Part shown: in pieces, positions 18,095 through 25,619 of the stretch
How positions within the stretch are numbered: the stretch's first letter is position 1
Layout of the letters: each line of letters starts with the position of its first letter
From: an uncultured beta proteobacterium
GTDB lineage: Bacteria; Pseudomonadota; Gammaproteobacteria; Burkholderiales; SG8-41
Reading direction: 5' to 3'
Length of the DNA stretch: 53,330 nt
NCBI GenBank assembly: GCA_903933915.1
Contig: CAIZLW010000077.1
Location: 1-53,330, forward strand
Notes under the pieces: model-generated
The model's database searches: none
The model's input: the letters and a program-made list of their open reading frames with translations, nothing else
Told to the model about the DNA's origin: nothing
Program-made: the position numbers and the translations under genes

Positions 18095-19063
18095 ATGAAA
18101 ATGCGCGCGATGATGATGGCCTTGCTGCTGGCTGCGGGTGGTGCGCAGGCAGCCGATGCGTCCTATCCGACCAAGCCGATACGCTTCATTTGTCCTTACG
18201 CCCCTGGCGGCGCAGGCGATATTTTTACGCGTACCATCGGCCAGAAACTGAGTGAAGCGCTGGGCCAGGCCGTGGTGGTCGACAACCGGGCCGGCGCCAA
18301 TGGCGGTATCGGTACCGAGCTGGTGGCACGCGCGCCGGCCGACGGTTACACCTTGCTGATGGGCAACGCCGGGCCGATGACCGTCAATCCGAATCTGTAT
18401 CTGAAAATGGGGTATGACCCGGTCAAGGATTTTGCGCCGATCACTCAGGGCACTTCATACATGTATGTGCTGGTGGTGCCGCCCGCGGCGCCGGTGAAGT
18501 CGCTGCCGGATTTCATCAAGCTGCTGCAGTCCAAGCCTGGTCAGATGACCTACGGCTCGACCGGCATTGGCGGTGGCAATCACCTGTCGGGTGAACTGTT
18601 CAGCCTGATGACCAATACCAAATCCATCCATGTGCCGTACACCGGCAGCTCGCTGGCGCTGGCGGCGCTGCTCGGCGGCCAGATCAGCTATATGTTCGAT
18701 ACCGTGATCACCGCAGTGCCGCAGTTGCGCGGCGGCAAACTGCGAGCGATCGGTGTCACCGGCGGCAAACGCGCATCGGCCCTGCCGGACGTGCCGACGC
18801 TGAACGAACTCGGACTGAAGGGTTTTCAGCTGACGCAGTGGCAGGCGGTGGTGGCGCCGGCCGGTACGCCGAAACCGGTGATCGACCGTCTGAATCGTGA
18901 AGTGGTGAAGGCGCTGAAAATGCCGGATGTCATCGACCGGCTCGCAACCCAGGGCGGCAACGATCTCGTCGGCAACACGCCGGAAGAGTTTGCGCAGGTC
19001 ATCAAGAGCGATCTCGCGCTGTACGCCAAAATCATCAAGGCTGCCGGCATCAAACCGCAGTAG
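18095..19063 (+). CDS. Bug/TctC-family receptor
   Basis: 322 residues with a signal peptide ending about residue 20 (G-G-A-Q-A-A-D). GGAGA lies 8-9 nt before the ATG. Bug blocks are Y-P-T-K-P-I-R-F-I-C-P-Y, A-P-G-G-A-G-D, V-V-D-N-R-A-G-A-N-G-G and I-H-V-P-Y-T-G. The third receptor of this type in the window, it is divergent from the amidohydrolase/Bug unit and followed by a strong bidirectional terminator. Confidence 0.93.
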   Translation: MKMRAMMMALLLAAGGAQAADASYPTKPIRFICPYAPGGAGDIFTRTIGQKLSEALGQAVVVDNRAGANGGIGTELVARAPADGYTLLMGNAGPMTVNPNLYLKMGYDPVKDFAPITQGTSYMYVLVVPPAAPVKSLPDFIKLLQSKPGQMTYGSTGIGGGNHLSGELFSLMTNTKSIHVPYTGSSLALAALLGGQISYMFDTVITAVPQLRGGKLRAIGVTGGKRASALPDVPTLNELGLKGFQLTQWQAVVAPAGTPKPVIDRLNREVVKALKMPDVIDRLATQGGNDLVGNTPEEFAQVIKSDLALYAKIIKAAGIKPQ

Positions 19064-19075
19064 CTGCATGGTGCG

Positions 19076-19113
19076 AAAAAACGCCGGCATCTGTTGATGC
19101 CGGCGTTTTATTT
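19076..19113. terminator. Bidirectional terminator between the Bug gene and the selenoprotein gene
   Basis: A perfect 12-bp stem, 19080-19091 with 19096-19107, and a TGTT loop, flanked by an A run on the left and a T run on the right. It ends the Bug gene (+) and the selenoprotein gene (-), whose stop is at 19135. Confidence 0.9.
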
Positions 19114-19134
19114 TAACTAATTGATTTTAAACAA

Positions 19135-19905
19135 TTATTCCCACAGACGTTCGGGCAGGGGCAAGCCTGCCAACTGTTCCGGCGTCAGCGGTTGATCGGG
19201 CGTGATGCCGATGCTTTCCAGTACCGCGGCCAACTGCCGCCCATGCTGTGCGCTGTGCCAGGTTGAACGCTCGTAAAGCATGTAGATGGGCTGCATGCCG
19301 AAGAAGGTCTTGATCTTCTGCTGGCAGGATTTGTCTTCGAGCTTGTCCCACCAGTTTTCCAGCCGCGCGATGACAGTATCGCCATAACGCGCGATTTCGT
19401 CGCCGGTCATGAAGGTGCCGTCTTTCGGCGGCACGTTCGCCAGTTGCACGGAGTATTCGACGCCACCCTCGACGGACTCCAGGTAGGCCTCGCCGATGCG
19501 GAAGATGTGGTGACACATCAGCCGGATGGAGCGGTCGCGGTTGGGAATGACCCGTTCCAGCAGTTTTGCGTCTGGCAACTGGCGGATCAGACGCTGCGCC
19601 GCGCGCAGCACCATGATCCAGCGCTTGATCAGTTCTTCGGGAGGCAGAGGCTTGTGGCCGGTACCCTGAAGGCCGACAAACTCGGCAACGTCCTCCAGGT
19701 TTTGTCCAAAGACAAACTGATCGCCCTTGGCGACCACGGGGACATTGCGCACACCGAACTTGAGCAGGCGTTCGCGGCCCGCCGGATCGTTCAGAACGTC
19801 GATGGCGATGAAATCAATTTTTTTGCGCGAAAGAAACTCTTTCGCCCGGAGACAGCTGCTTCAGCCCGGTTGGGTAAACAGAATGAACTGTTCGTTGGCG
19901 CCCAT
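19135..19905 (-). CDS. Selenoprotein: glutaredoxin-like domain (U-S-S-C) fused to a DinB-like domain; TGA at 19863-19861 is Sec15
   Basis: Read from the ATG at 19905 (AGAGG about 7 nt upstream), the frame runs 14 codons, meets TGA, and continues open to TAA at 19135: 256 residues with Sec at position 15. The N-terminus reads MGANEQFILFTQPG-U-SSC, so the TGA is exactly at the first active-site position of a glutaredoxin-type C-x-x-C. The rest of the fold follows: an amphipathic helix, strand F-I-A-I-D-V, cis-proline N-V-P (Pro56), and G-Q-N-L-E-D-V-A. Residues about 85-256 look like a DinB-type helical bundle with candidate metal histidines 132/133, 217 and 221 (W-H-S-A-Q-H). A SECIS-like hairpin follows the TGA, and selA, selB and selC lie nearby. 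An internal-ATG call at 19752 would delete the active site. Likely a cytosolic selenol redox enzyme; its substrate is unknown. Confidence 0.93.
19827..19845 (-). promoter_or_regulatory. Bacterial SECIS element of the glutaredoxin-DinB selenoprotein
   Basis: Minus-strand RNA: stem GCGAAAG (19845-19839), loop AGUUU, stem CUUUCGC (19833-19827), a perfect 7-bp hairpin. The loop begins 22 nt after the UGA and has G in its second position followed by U. This fits the published bacterial SECIS rule (G in the first two loop bases, loop about 16-37 nt from UGA). The hairpin is inside the coding sequence, as required for SelB-dependent decoding. There is no bulged U in the stem of the kind known in E. 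coli fdhF. Confidence 0.85.
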
Positions 19906-19941
19906 GTTTGACCTCTTTGCAGGCGGTTGAATGAAGCGGCA

Positions 19942-19971
19942 AGACTAACGTTCGGCGGCACTGGGCGTCAA
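19942..19971 (-). promoter_or_regulatory. Candidate promoter of the selenoprotein gene
   Basis: On the minus strand, a good -35 TTGACG (19971-19966), an 18-nt spacer and a weak -10 TAGTCT (19947-19942), about 37 nt before the ATG. It lies back to back with the GST promoter. Confidence 0.4.
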
Positions 19972-19980
19972 GGATGGCGA

Positions 19981-19989
19981 TGCTATAAT
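19981..19989 (+). promoter_or_regulatory. Extended -10 promoter of the GST gene
   Basis: TGCTATAAT: a consensus -10 hexamer at 19984-19989 with the TGn extension. There is no good -35 at 17 nt, as is usual for extended -10 promoters. The start codon of the GST gene is 40 bp downstream. Confidence 0.65.
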
Positions 19990-20029
19990 CCGCGCGCTTT
20001 TTATCCCGCCTTTTTTCGCAAAAATCCAT

Positions 20030-20635
20030 ATGATGAAGCTGATCGGGACTGTCACCAGTCCCTACACACGAAAGGTGCGCGTAGTTCTTGTTGAGAAGCG
20101 CATGGAATGCGAGTTCATCACGGACACGCCGAACACGCCGGACAGCGCGGTTGCCCGTTACAACCCGCTTGGGAAAATCCCGGTGCTGGTGCTTGATGAC
20201 GAAAATACGATTTTTGACTCGCGGGTGATCGTCGAGCATCTGGACAATGCGAGTCCCGGCAACCGGCTGATCCCCGAGGAAAAACGTCCGCGCATCCAGG
20301 TGCGGCGCTGGGAAGCGCTGGCCGACGGATGCACGGACGCTGCGATTGCGCTGGTCAACGAAAAACGCAAACCGGCGGAGCAGCAATCACCGGAGTGGAT
20401 CATCCGGCAGCAGGGCAAGGTTGATCGTTCGTTGCAGGCGATGGCGGATGACCTTGCGGCCAAACCGTGGTGTGCCGGTGATTTTTTCACGCTGGCTGAT
20501 ATTGCGGTCGGCTGCTGCCTGGGATGGCTGGAGTTGCGGGTGCCCGATCTGCCGTGGCGGCGCAATCATCCGAATCTGGCGCGGCTCGCCGACAAACTCG
20601 CGCAGCGCCCGTCCTTTAAAGATACCGCAGCCTGA
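20030..20635 (+). CDS. Glutathione S-transferase family protein
   Basis: 201 residues with a complete thioredoxin-like N-domain (about 1-80) and helical C-domain (about 85-200). The N-terminus has the G-site segment T-S-P-Y-T-R-K-V-R, then N-P-L-G-K-I-P-V-L with the cis-proline, and D-S-R-V-I-V-E-H-L for glutathione binding. The C-domain holds F-T-L-A-D-I-A-V-G, the usual structural motif. It lies 124 bp from, and divergent to, the selenoprotein gene, suggesting shared thiol or electrophile stress control (inference). The stop abuts the mnmA stop on the other strand. Confidence 0.92.
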   Translation: MMKLIGTVTSPYTRKVRVVLVEKRMECEFITDTPNTPDSAVARYNPLGKIPVLVLDDENTIFDSRVIVEHLDNASPGNRLIPEEKRPRIQVRRWEALADGCTDAAIALVNEKRKPAEQQSPEWIIRQQGKVDRSLQAMADDLAAKPWCAGDFFTLADIAVGCCLGWLELRVPDLPWRRNHPNLARLADKLAQRPSFKDTAA

Positions 20636-21787
20636 TCAGCTGTTGCCGGCGATGGCGTCCGGCGGACAAGCGTCGTCGAGCGACAGCGCGGGTTGCGCAG
20701 GACGTGCCGATTCAATGATACCGCCGCCGATGCAGACGCGGCTCTCGTAAATCACTACCGACTGGCCGGGTGTCACCGCCCACTGGTTTTCGGCAAAATC
20801 GACGATGCATCGTCCGCTGGAGGCCTCTTCCATCGAACACGCGGCATCACGCTGGCGGTAGCGCGTCTTTGCGCTGTAAACCCATTGCGTATGCGGCGGT
20901 TCGCCGCTGATCCAGTTGACGTTGACCGCGGTGAGCTGGTCAGCCAGCAGCAGCGGATGGTCGTGACCCTGCACCACGATCAGCCGGTTGCCGGCCATGT
21001 CCTTTTGCGCGACATACCAGGGGTCGCCGTCGCCATCGCGGGTACCGCCGATGCCCAGCCCCTGACGCTGGCCCAGTGTGTAGAAAGTCAGTCCCATGTG
21101 CCTGCCGACGCGGCGACCTTCCGGCGTGACGATGTCGCCCGGATTGGCCGGCAGATAGCGGTTGAGAAATTCGCGGAACGGCCGTTCGCCGATGAAGCAG
21201 ATGCCTGTCGAATCCTTTTTGTCATGATTGGGCAGCCCTTCGCGGCGCGCGATCTCGCGCACGTCACGCTTGTAGAGGCTGCCCAGCGGGAACATGGTCT
21301 TGGCGAGCTGCTGCTGGTTCAGGCGGTAGAGGAAATAGCTCTGGTCCTTGGTGCCGTCTTCCGCCTTCAGCAACTGGTGCAGACCATCGACCTCGCGCAC
21401 CTGGGCGTAATGTCCGGTAGCAATGCGGTCGGCGCCGAGATTCATCGCATGGTCAAGGAAGGCCTTGAATTTGATTTCGGCATTGCACAGCACGTCGGGG
21501 TTGGGCGTGCGTCCGGCCTGGTAATCGCTGAGGAATTCGCTGAACACGCGGTCCTTGTATTCAGCGCTGAAGTTGACGGCCTCGATGTCGATGCCGATGC
21601 GGTCGGCGACGGCGACGGCGTCGATCAGATCCTGGCGCGAGGTGCAGTGCTCGTCGGTGTCGTCATCTTCCCAGTTCTTCATGAACAGGCCGATGACTTC
21701 ATGTCCCTGTTGCTTGAGCAGCAGCGCGGCAACCGAGGAATCCACGCCCCCCGAAAGACCGACGACAATTTTCTGTTTGCGCTCCAT
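20636..21787 (-). CDS. mnmA: tRNA-specific 2-thiouridylase MnmA
   Basis: 383 residues. MnmA thiolates U34 of Lys, Glu and Gln tRNAs using sulfur passed from the Tus relay. The ATP-pyrophosphatase loop is G-L-S-G-G-V-D-S-S at 10-18, and the catalytic cysteines are Cys101 (D-V-L-C-N) and Cys197 (S-T-G-I-C-F-I-G). The C-terminal PUA-like and beta-barrel domains are complete, ending with an extension of about 20 residues. The gene follows the Nudix gene by 9 bp on the same strand, a frequent pairing in betaproteobacteria. Its stop touches the GST stop, so the two genes converge with no space for a terminator. Confidence 0.97.
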   Translation of the reverse strand: MERKQKIVVGLSGGVDSSVAALLLKQQGHEVIGLFMKNWEDDDTDEHCTSRQDLIDAVAVADRIGIDIEAVNFSAEYKDRVFSEFLSDYQAGRTPNPDVLCNAEIKFKAFLDHAMNLGADRIATGHYAQVREVDGLHQLLKAEDGTKDQSYFLYRLNQQQLAKTMFPLGSLYKRDVREIARREGLPNHDKKDSTGICFIGERPFREFLNRYLPANPGDIVTPEGRRVGRHMGLTFYTLGQRQGLGIGGTRDGDGDPWYVAQKDMAGNRLIVVQGHDHPLLLADQLTAVNVNWISGEPPHTQWVYSAKTRYRQRDAACSMEEASSGRCIVDFAENQWAVTPGQSVVIYESRVCIGGGIIESARPAQPALSLDDACPPDAIAGNS

Positions 21788-21796
21788 AAACAGGCT

Positions 21797-22258
21797 TTAG
21801 TTGTGGTGATGCAGAATTTGCAGAGGGTGGCGCCGGCCGCGGAGATAATCATCCACGCATTGCATCAGCAGCGGGCTGCGGTGCCGGTCGGCGCAGGCGC
21901 GGATTTCCGACACGGGCATCCACAGCGCGCGCAGGATCCCGGTATCCAGCGCGCGGCCGGGATGGGGCGCCGACAGGGTTCCGGTAAAGGCAAAACGCAG
22001 GTAGGTTACGCCGCTGCCTGACTGCCGGTAATGGTAAATGCCCAGCAGGGCTTCGGGTGTGAAATCGCAGGCGGATTCTTCCAGTGTTTCACGTACCACG
22101 GCGTCGATCAGCGATTCGCCCGCTTCAAGATGACCGGCAGGCTGGTTGTAGCGTATGCCGTCGTCGGTCTGCTCCTCGACCAGCAGAAACGCGCCGTCGC
22201 GTTCGACAACGGCGGCAACGGTGACGTTGGGTTTCCACTGGGTTTTTTGATCATTCAT
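21797..22258 (-). CDS. Nudix hydrolase (NudJ-like)
   Basis: 153 residues. The Nudix box G-H-L-E-A-G-E-S-L then R-E-T-L-E-E-S near residues 42-64 matches G-x5-E-x7-R-E-x2-E-E-x-G with Ser for the last Gly. NudJ in E. coli hydrolyses nucleoside di- and triphosphates and HMP-PP; which substrate is used here is not known. ATG at 22258. It is the first gene of a unit with mnmA, the gap being only 9 bp. Confidence 0.88.
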   Translation of the reverse strand: MNDQKTQWKPNVTVAAVVERDGAFLLVEEQTDDGIRYNQPAGHLEAGESLIDAVVRETLEESACDFTPEALLGIYHYRQSGSGVTYLRFAFTGTLSAPHPGRALDTGILRALWMPVSEIRACADRHRSPLLMQCVDDYLRGRRHPLQILHHHN

Positions 22259-22290
22259 TCCGGTATTTTATCGCCTGCCGCCGACGCCTG

Positions 22291-22325
22291 AAAAAGAAGA
22301 GGCAGGGCATACGCCCTGCCTCTTC
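22291..22325 (-). terminator. Terminator after the small Lys-rich exported peptide gene
   Basis: A perfect 13-bp stem, 22296-22308 with 22313-22325, and an ATAC loop, followed on the minus strand by T5. It is placed 23 bp after the stop of the gene at 22348-22497. Confidence 0.9.
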
Positions 22326-22347
22326 AAAAGCGCGAAAAGTTATTGTT

Positions 22348-22497
22348 TTATTTCTTCGCTTTGCAATCTTTATGGTCTTTGTTTTTTGCGTCTTTGCAGT
22401 CCACTTTTGCGGCTTCTTTCTTTTCGGCTGCGAACACCGGGGCAACGGATACGGTTGCGAACATTGCGGCAAATGCAATTGCGAGCAGCTGTTTCAT
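22348..22497 (-). CDS. Small exported Lys-rich peptide
   Basis: 49 residues from the ATG at 22497, with GGGAGGA as a very strong ribosome site. Residues 1-23 are a signal peptide ending V-F-A-A. The mature part is about 26 residues, rich in Lys, Asp and Ala with two Cys (D-C-K-D and D-C-K-A). Function unknown. The signal sequence and layout match the gene 180 bp upstream at 22677-22841, so they look like a duplicated pair. Each gene has its own terminator. Confidence 0.8.
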   Translation of the reverse strand: MKQLLAIAFAAMFATVSVAPVFAAEKKEAAKVDCKDAKNKDHKDCKAKK

Positions 22498-22632
22498 GGT
22501 TCCTCCCTTGGTGGTTTGACTAAACCAGCCGGTAACCGGCCGGCAGCTCTGAATGAGCCACATCACATTAGCGCATGCCCCCATAAATGACAACTGGCCG
22601 GGGGGATGCCTCGGGACAGAGCATTCAGGCAT

Positions 22633-22661
22633 AAAAAAAGCGAGGCATCAGCCTCGCTTTT
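22633..22661 (-). terminator. Terminator after the second small Lys-rich peptide gene
   Basis: An 11-bp stem, 22636-22646 with 22651-22661, and an ATCA loop, followed on the minus strand by a T run of seven. It lies 16 bp after the gene's stop. Confidence 0.9.
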
Positions 22662-22676
22662 CCGAAAACAGAAGGA

Positions 22677-22841
22677 TTACTTCTTGTCGTCTTTTTTGGC
22701 TTCAGCTTTCGGTGCGTCTTTCTTGGTTTCGGCTTTTTTCTCGGTCTTTTTCTCATCTTTTTTCGCATCAGCAGCGAACGCCGGAGCAACGGCAACGGTG
22801 GCGAACACAGCGGCGATGATGGCAGCAAACAGTTTGTTCAT
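22677..22841 (-). CDS. Small exported Lys-rich peptide, paralogue
   Basis: 54 residues from the ATG at 22841, with GAGGAAA 4 nt upstream. The signal peptide MNKLFAAIIAAVFATVAVAP ends near A-F-A-A-D. The mature 30 residues are almost all Lys, Asp, Glu, Ala and Thr and have no Cys, unlike the neighbour at 22348. Highly charged and probably unstructured. No function recognised; such peptides may bind nucleic acid, metal or envelope anions, but nothing here proves that. Confidence 0.8.
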   Translation of the reverse strand: MNKLFAAIIAAVFATVAVAPAFAADAKKDEKKTEKKAETKKDAPKAEAKKDDKK

Positions 22842-23049
22842 GATTTCCTCATTGAGTGGTTGATCAACCAGGTCATTTCTTGACCCTTGACCGAATAGCC
22901 GGTCATTGTCAATAACGCCGGCTTCGATGGTTGGTTGACAGTTTCGTGTAAGTTTCACTATGCGGACTTTTAAGAAGCCTCTGGCACAAGAACCGGGCAC
23001 AAATGGCCTGAAAATTAGCCGGATATTCCAGAATGTTGCCTTTAAGTGA

Positions 23050-23604
23050 CTATTGCGGAGGCTCTGCTGGAATCTCGCGCCATTGTCCTGGAGCCAAGCC
23101 ATCCACAGTCCAGGGGCCAATTGCGTGGCGGATCAGGCGCAAAGTCGGGTAACCCGCTGCCGCAGTCATCCGCCGGACCTGACGGTTGCGGCCTTCGCGC
23201 AGGATGAGTTTCAGCCAGGTCGTCGGGATATGCCGCCGGATTCGAACGGGCGGGGTGCGCGGCCATAACCAGACGGGCTGCGGACAAACGCTGGCCTCGG
23301 CCGGTCGCGCCCGGTAATCCGGAAGTTGTATGCCCGCTCTCAGCAGTGCCAGGGCGGCTTCTTCTGGGGTGCCTTCGACCTCAACAAAATAAGTCTTGGG
23401 CAGTTTGTGGCGCGGATCGGTGATGCGGTGCTGCAGGGCGCCGTCATCAGTCAGGATGACCAGGCCTTCGCTGTCCGTGTCCAGGCGACCGGCCGGATAG
23501 ACGCCGGCGACCGGCACAAAATCTTTCAGCGTCGGATGGTGACCCGAGGGGCTGAACTGGCAGATCATGCCGTAGGGCTTGTTGAGTAGCAGAAGTTTCG
23601 ACAC
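23050..23604 (-). CDS. Ribosomal large-subunit pseudouridine synthase, RluE-like
   Basis: 184 residues, the length of RluE-type enzymes that lack the S4 domain. The catalytic motif G-R-L-D-T-D-S-E-G-L near residues 39-48 carries the active Asp, then N-R-Q-V-R-R-M near 136. RluE isomerises one uridine in 23S rRNA; the exact site here is by family. The start is GTG at 23604 with no clear ribosome site; no better codon is in frame. Confidence 0.85.
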   Translation of the reverse strand: MSKLLLLNKPYGMICQFSPSGHHPTLKDFVPVAGVYPAGRLDTDSEGLVILTDDGALQHRITDPRHKLPKTYFVEVEGTPEEAALALLRAGIQLPDYRARPAEASVCPQPVWLWPRTPPVRIRRHIPTTWLKLILREGRNRQVRRMTAAAGYPTLRLIRHAIGPWTVDGLAPGQWREIPAEPPQ

Positions 23605-23673
23605 CGGCTGATTGTACGAAGAAAATCCGCCGCAGGTGTGGTGGTCTGGGTTGTCGGCGAGCCCGGCGCGGCT

Positions 23674-25302
23674 TCAGGCGGTGGCGCGTGTTTGCGGTTC
23701 CCGGGCCAGCAATTCATAACCCGGCAGCGTAAGGAACTCGACGTAGTGATCGCTGGCGGTGATGTCGTCGAATAGTTTCGCGGCCTCTTCGTAACGGCCC
23801 GCGGCCCAGGCTTCCTCACCCAGTTCCCGTCGCACCCGGGCGAGTTCCTCAGGCAGCATTTTGCGGAACATGTCCTTGGTGACTTTGCGGCCGTCATCCA
23901 GTACGCCCTTCGGGCTGCGCATCCATTGCCAGATCTGCGAGCGCGAAATTTCTGCAGTGGCCGCATCTTCCATCAGGTTGTAGACCGGTACGCAGCCGTT
24001 GCCGGCGAGCCACGCGCCGATGTACTGGATACCGACGCTGATGTTGTGGCGCAGGCCGGCCTCGGTGATCGGCGCTTCCGGTTTGAAATCGAGCAACTCT
24101 TTCGCAGTGACCTGCACGTCCGGGCGCTGGCGGGAAACCTGATTGGCAGCCGGCATATGCCTGTCGAAAATTTCCTTGGCGATGCTGACCAGTCCCGGGT
24201 GCGCGACCCAGGTGCCGTCACAGCCGTCGGTGGCTTCACGCTCCTTGTCGGCGCGTACTTTGGCCACAGCGGCTTCGTTGGCAGCGGGATCGTTCTTGAT
24301 CGGGATCTGTGCCGCCATGCCGCCCATCGCGAAGGCCTTGCGGCGATGGCAGGTCTTGACCAGCAGCAGTGCGTAGGCGCGCATGAACGGCGCGGTCATC
24401 GTCACCTGGCTGCGATCCGCCAGGCAGAAGTTCTTGTTCGAGCGGAATTTTTTGATGCAGCTGAAAATGTAATCCCAGCGGCCGATGTTCAGCCCGACGC
24501 AGTGGTCGCGCAGTTCGTAGAGGATTTCATCCATCTCGAAGGCCGCGAGCACGGTTTCGATGAGGACAGTGCCCTTGATCGTGCCCAGCGGCAGGCCCAG
24601 TTCGCGCTGCGCCATCACGAAGATGTCGTTCCATAACCGCGCTTCAAGGTGGCTTTCCATTTTCGGCAGATAGAAGTACGGGCCGGTGTTGCGCGTGATG
24701 GCTTCCTTGGCGTTATGGAATACGTAGAGTGCAAAGTCGAAGATCGATCCGGAGACCGGTTCGCCGTCGATATGCATGTGCTGTTCCAGCAGATGCCAGC
24801 CGCGCGGACGCACCATAAGCGTCGCCGTTTGCGGATTGAGCCGGTATTGCTTGCCTTCGGGACTCTGGAAGGTGATCGAACGCCGTATCGCATCGCAAAG
24901 ATTGATCTGGCCTTCAATCATATTGCTCCAGGTCGGCGCGTTGGAGTCCTCGAAATCGGCCATGAACACGTTGGCGCCGCAGTTCAGCGCATTGATCACC
25001 ATCTTGCGGTCGGTGGGGCCGGTAATTTCGACGCGGCGATCCTGCAGGTCGGACGGGATCGGGCCGACGCTCCATTCGCTCTCGCGGATGCTGCGGGTCT
25101 CGGGCAGGAAATCGGGCAGTTTGCCGATATCGAATTCGGCCTGGCGCTTTACGCGTTGCGCCATCAATTCGCGGCGGCGGTTTTCAAATTTGCGCGCTAG
25201 TTTGGCGACGAAGGTAATCGCTTGCGGCGTCAGGATTTGTTCGTAGCCGGTCGGGATCGGGCCCAGTATTGCGATGCCTTCGGGTAAGGCGGTTGCGGTC
25301 AT
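23674..25302 (-). CDS. aceB: Malate synthase A
   Basis: 542 residues, right for the A isoform. It condenses glyoxylate and acetyl-CoA to malate, the second step of the glyoxylate shunt. Visible family blocks include the catalytic Arg region in M-V-R-P-R-G-W-H near residue 163, the metal-binding [11 protein letters not shown] near 239, and the C-terminal catalytic Asp region in [13 protein letters not shown] near 443. The isocitrate lyase gene is not in the window. AGGAG lies upstream of the ATG. The 5' UTR contains a dyad that may be a repressor site. Confidence 0.95.
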   Translation of the reverse strand: MTATALPEGIAILGPIPTGYEQILTPQAITFVAKLARKFENRRRELMAQRVKRQAEFDIGKLPDFLPETRSIRESEWSVGPIPSDLQDRRVEITGPTDRKMVINALNCGANVFMADFEDSNAPTWSNMIEGQINLCDAIRRSITFQSPEGKQYRLNPQTATLMVRPRGWHLLEQHMHIDGEPVSGSIFDFALYVFHNAKEAITRNTGPYFYLPKMESHLEARLWNDIFVMAQRELGLPLGTIKGTVLIETVLAAFEMDEILYELRDHCVGLNIGRWDYIFSCIKKFRSNKNFCLADRSQVTMTAPFMRAYALLLVKTCHRRKAFAMGGMAAQIPIKNDPAANEAAVAKVRADKEREATDGCDGTWVAHPGLVSIAKEIFDRHMPAANQVSRQRPDVQVTAKELLDFKPEAPITEAGLRHNISVGIQYIGAWLAGNGCVPVYNLMEDAATAEISRSQIWQWMRSPKGVLDDGRKVTKDMFRKMLPEELARVRRELGEEAWAAGRYEEAAKLFDDITASDHYVEFLTLPGYELLAREPQTRATA

Positions 25303-25336
25303 GGCAGGCTCCTGAAGTCGTCGGCGAAAATTTCAC

Positions 25337-25354
25337 GATACAAAATTTCGTATC
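25337..25354. promoter_or_regulatory. Dyad operator in the aceB 5' UTR
   Basis: An 18-bp near-perfect palindrome, GATAC-AAAATTTC-GTATC, with one mismatched pair. It lies between the candidate aceB promoter and the ATG, the position of a roadblock repressor. The regulator is not identified. Confidence 0.45.
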
Positions 25355-25373
25355 AAACCGGATGCTGCAATGC

Positions 25374-25401
25374 ATTATACCGATAAATTCCGGAACTCCA
25401 A
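25374..25401 (-). promoter_or_regulatory. Candidate aceB promoter
   Basis: On the minus strand, consensus -10 TATAAT (25379-25374), a 16-nt spacer and -35 TTGGAG (25401-25396). The rest of the 317-bp gap 25303-25619 holds the dyad, the terminator at 25553-25582 and no gene I can support. Confidence 0.55.
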
Positions 25402-25552
25402 TAATCGTTGGCCGATAAAATTTCTGCTCTGTAAATATGCCGGCAGGCGTGGGTCAGCAAGGCTTTCCGCAATGCAAAATAAATCAAACACATGGATGAC
25501 AAACCATGGCCACTTGCCGGCCAGAAAATCTTCATGGAGCGCGGTGCCAAAG

Positions 25553-25582
25553 AAAAACGCCCGCAAATGCGGGCGTTTTTTC
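25553..25582. terminator. Terminator between the unknown 458-residue gene and aceB
   Basis: Stem ACGCCCGC (25557-25564), loop AAAT, stem GCGGGCGT (25569-25576), with A and T runs on each side. On the minus strand it ends the gene at 25620-26996, so aceB is not simply read from that gene. Confidence 0.88.
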
Positions 25583-25619
25583 AAGCCAGCGCTGACCGCT
25601 GGTCAGCGTGGTGGCCGGG

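Noticed and set aside
19135..19752. A stand-alone DinB-like gene starting at the internal ATG at 19752
   Set aside because: That start has no upstream ribosome site and cuts the glutaredoxin fold in the middle. The frame is continuous to a well-placed ATG at 19905 if the TGA is read as Sec.
19135..19905. The TGA read as a nonsense mutation or assembly error
   Set aside because: It falls exactly at the redox Cys position, has a SECIS hairpin and the organism has sel genes. A random error would not be expected at that codon, though read-level checking is still worthwhile.
20693..22021. A 442-residue plus-strand ORF opposite mnmA and the Nudix gene
   Set aside because: MnmA and Nudix motifs are unmistakable on the minus strand; the plus ORF spans both and has no motif.
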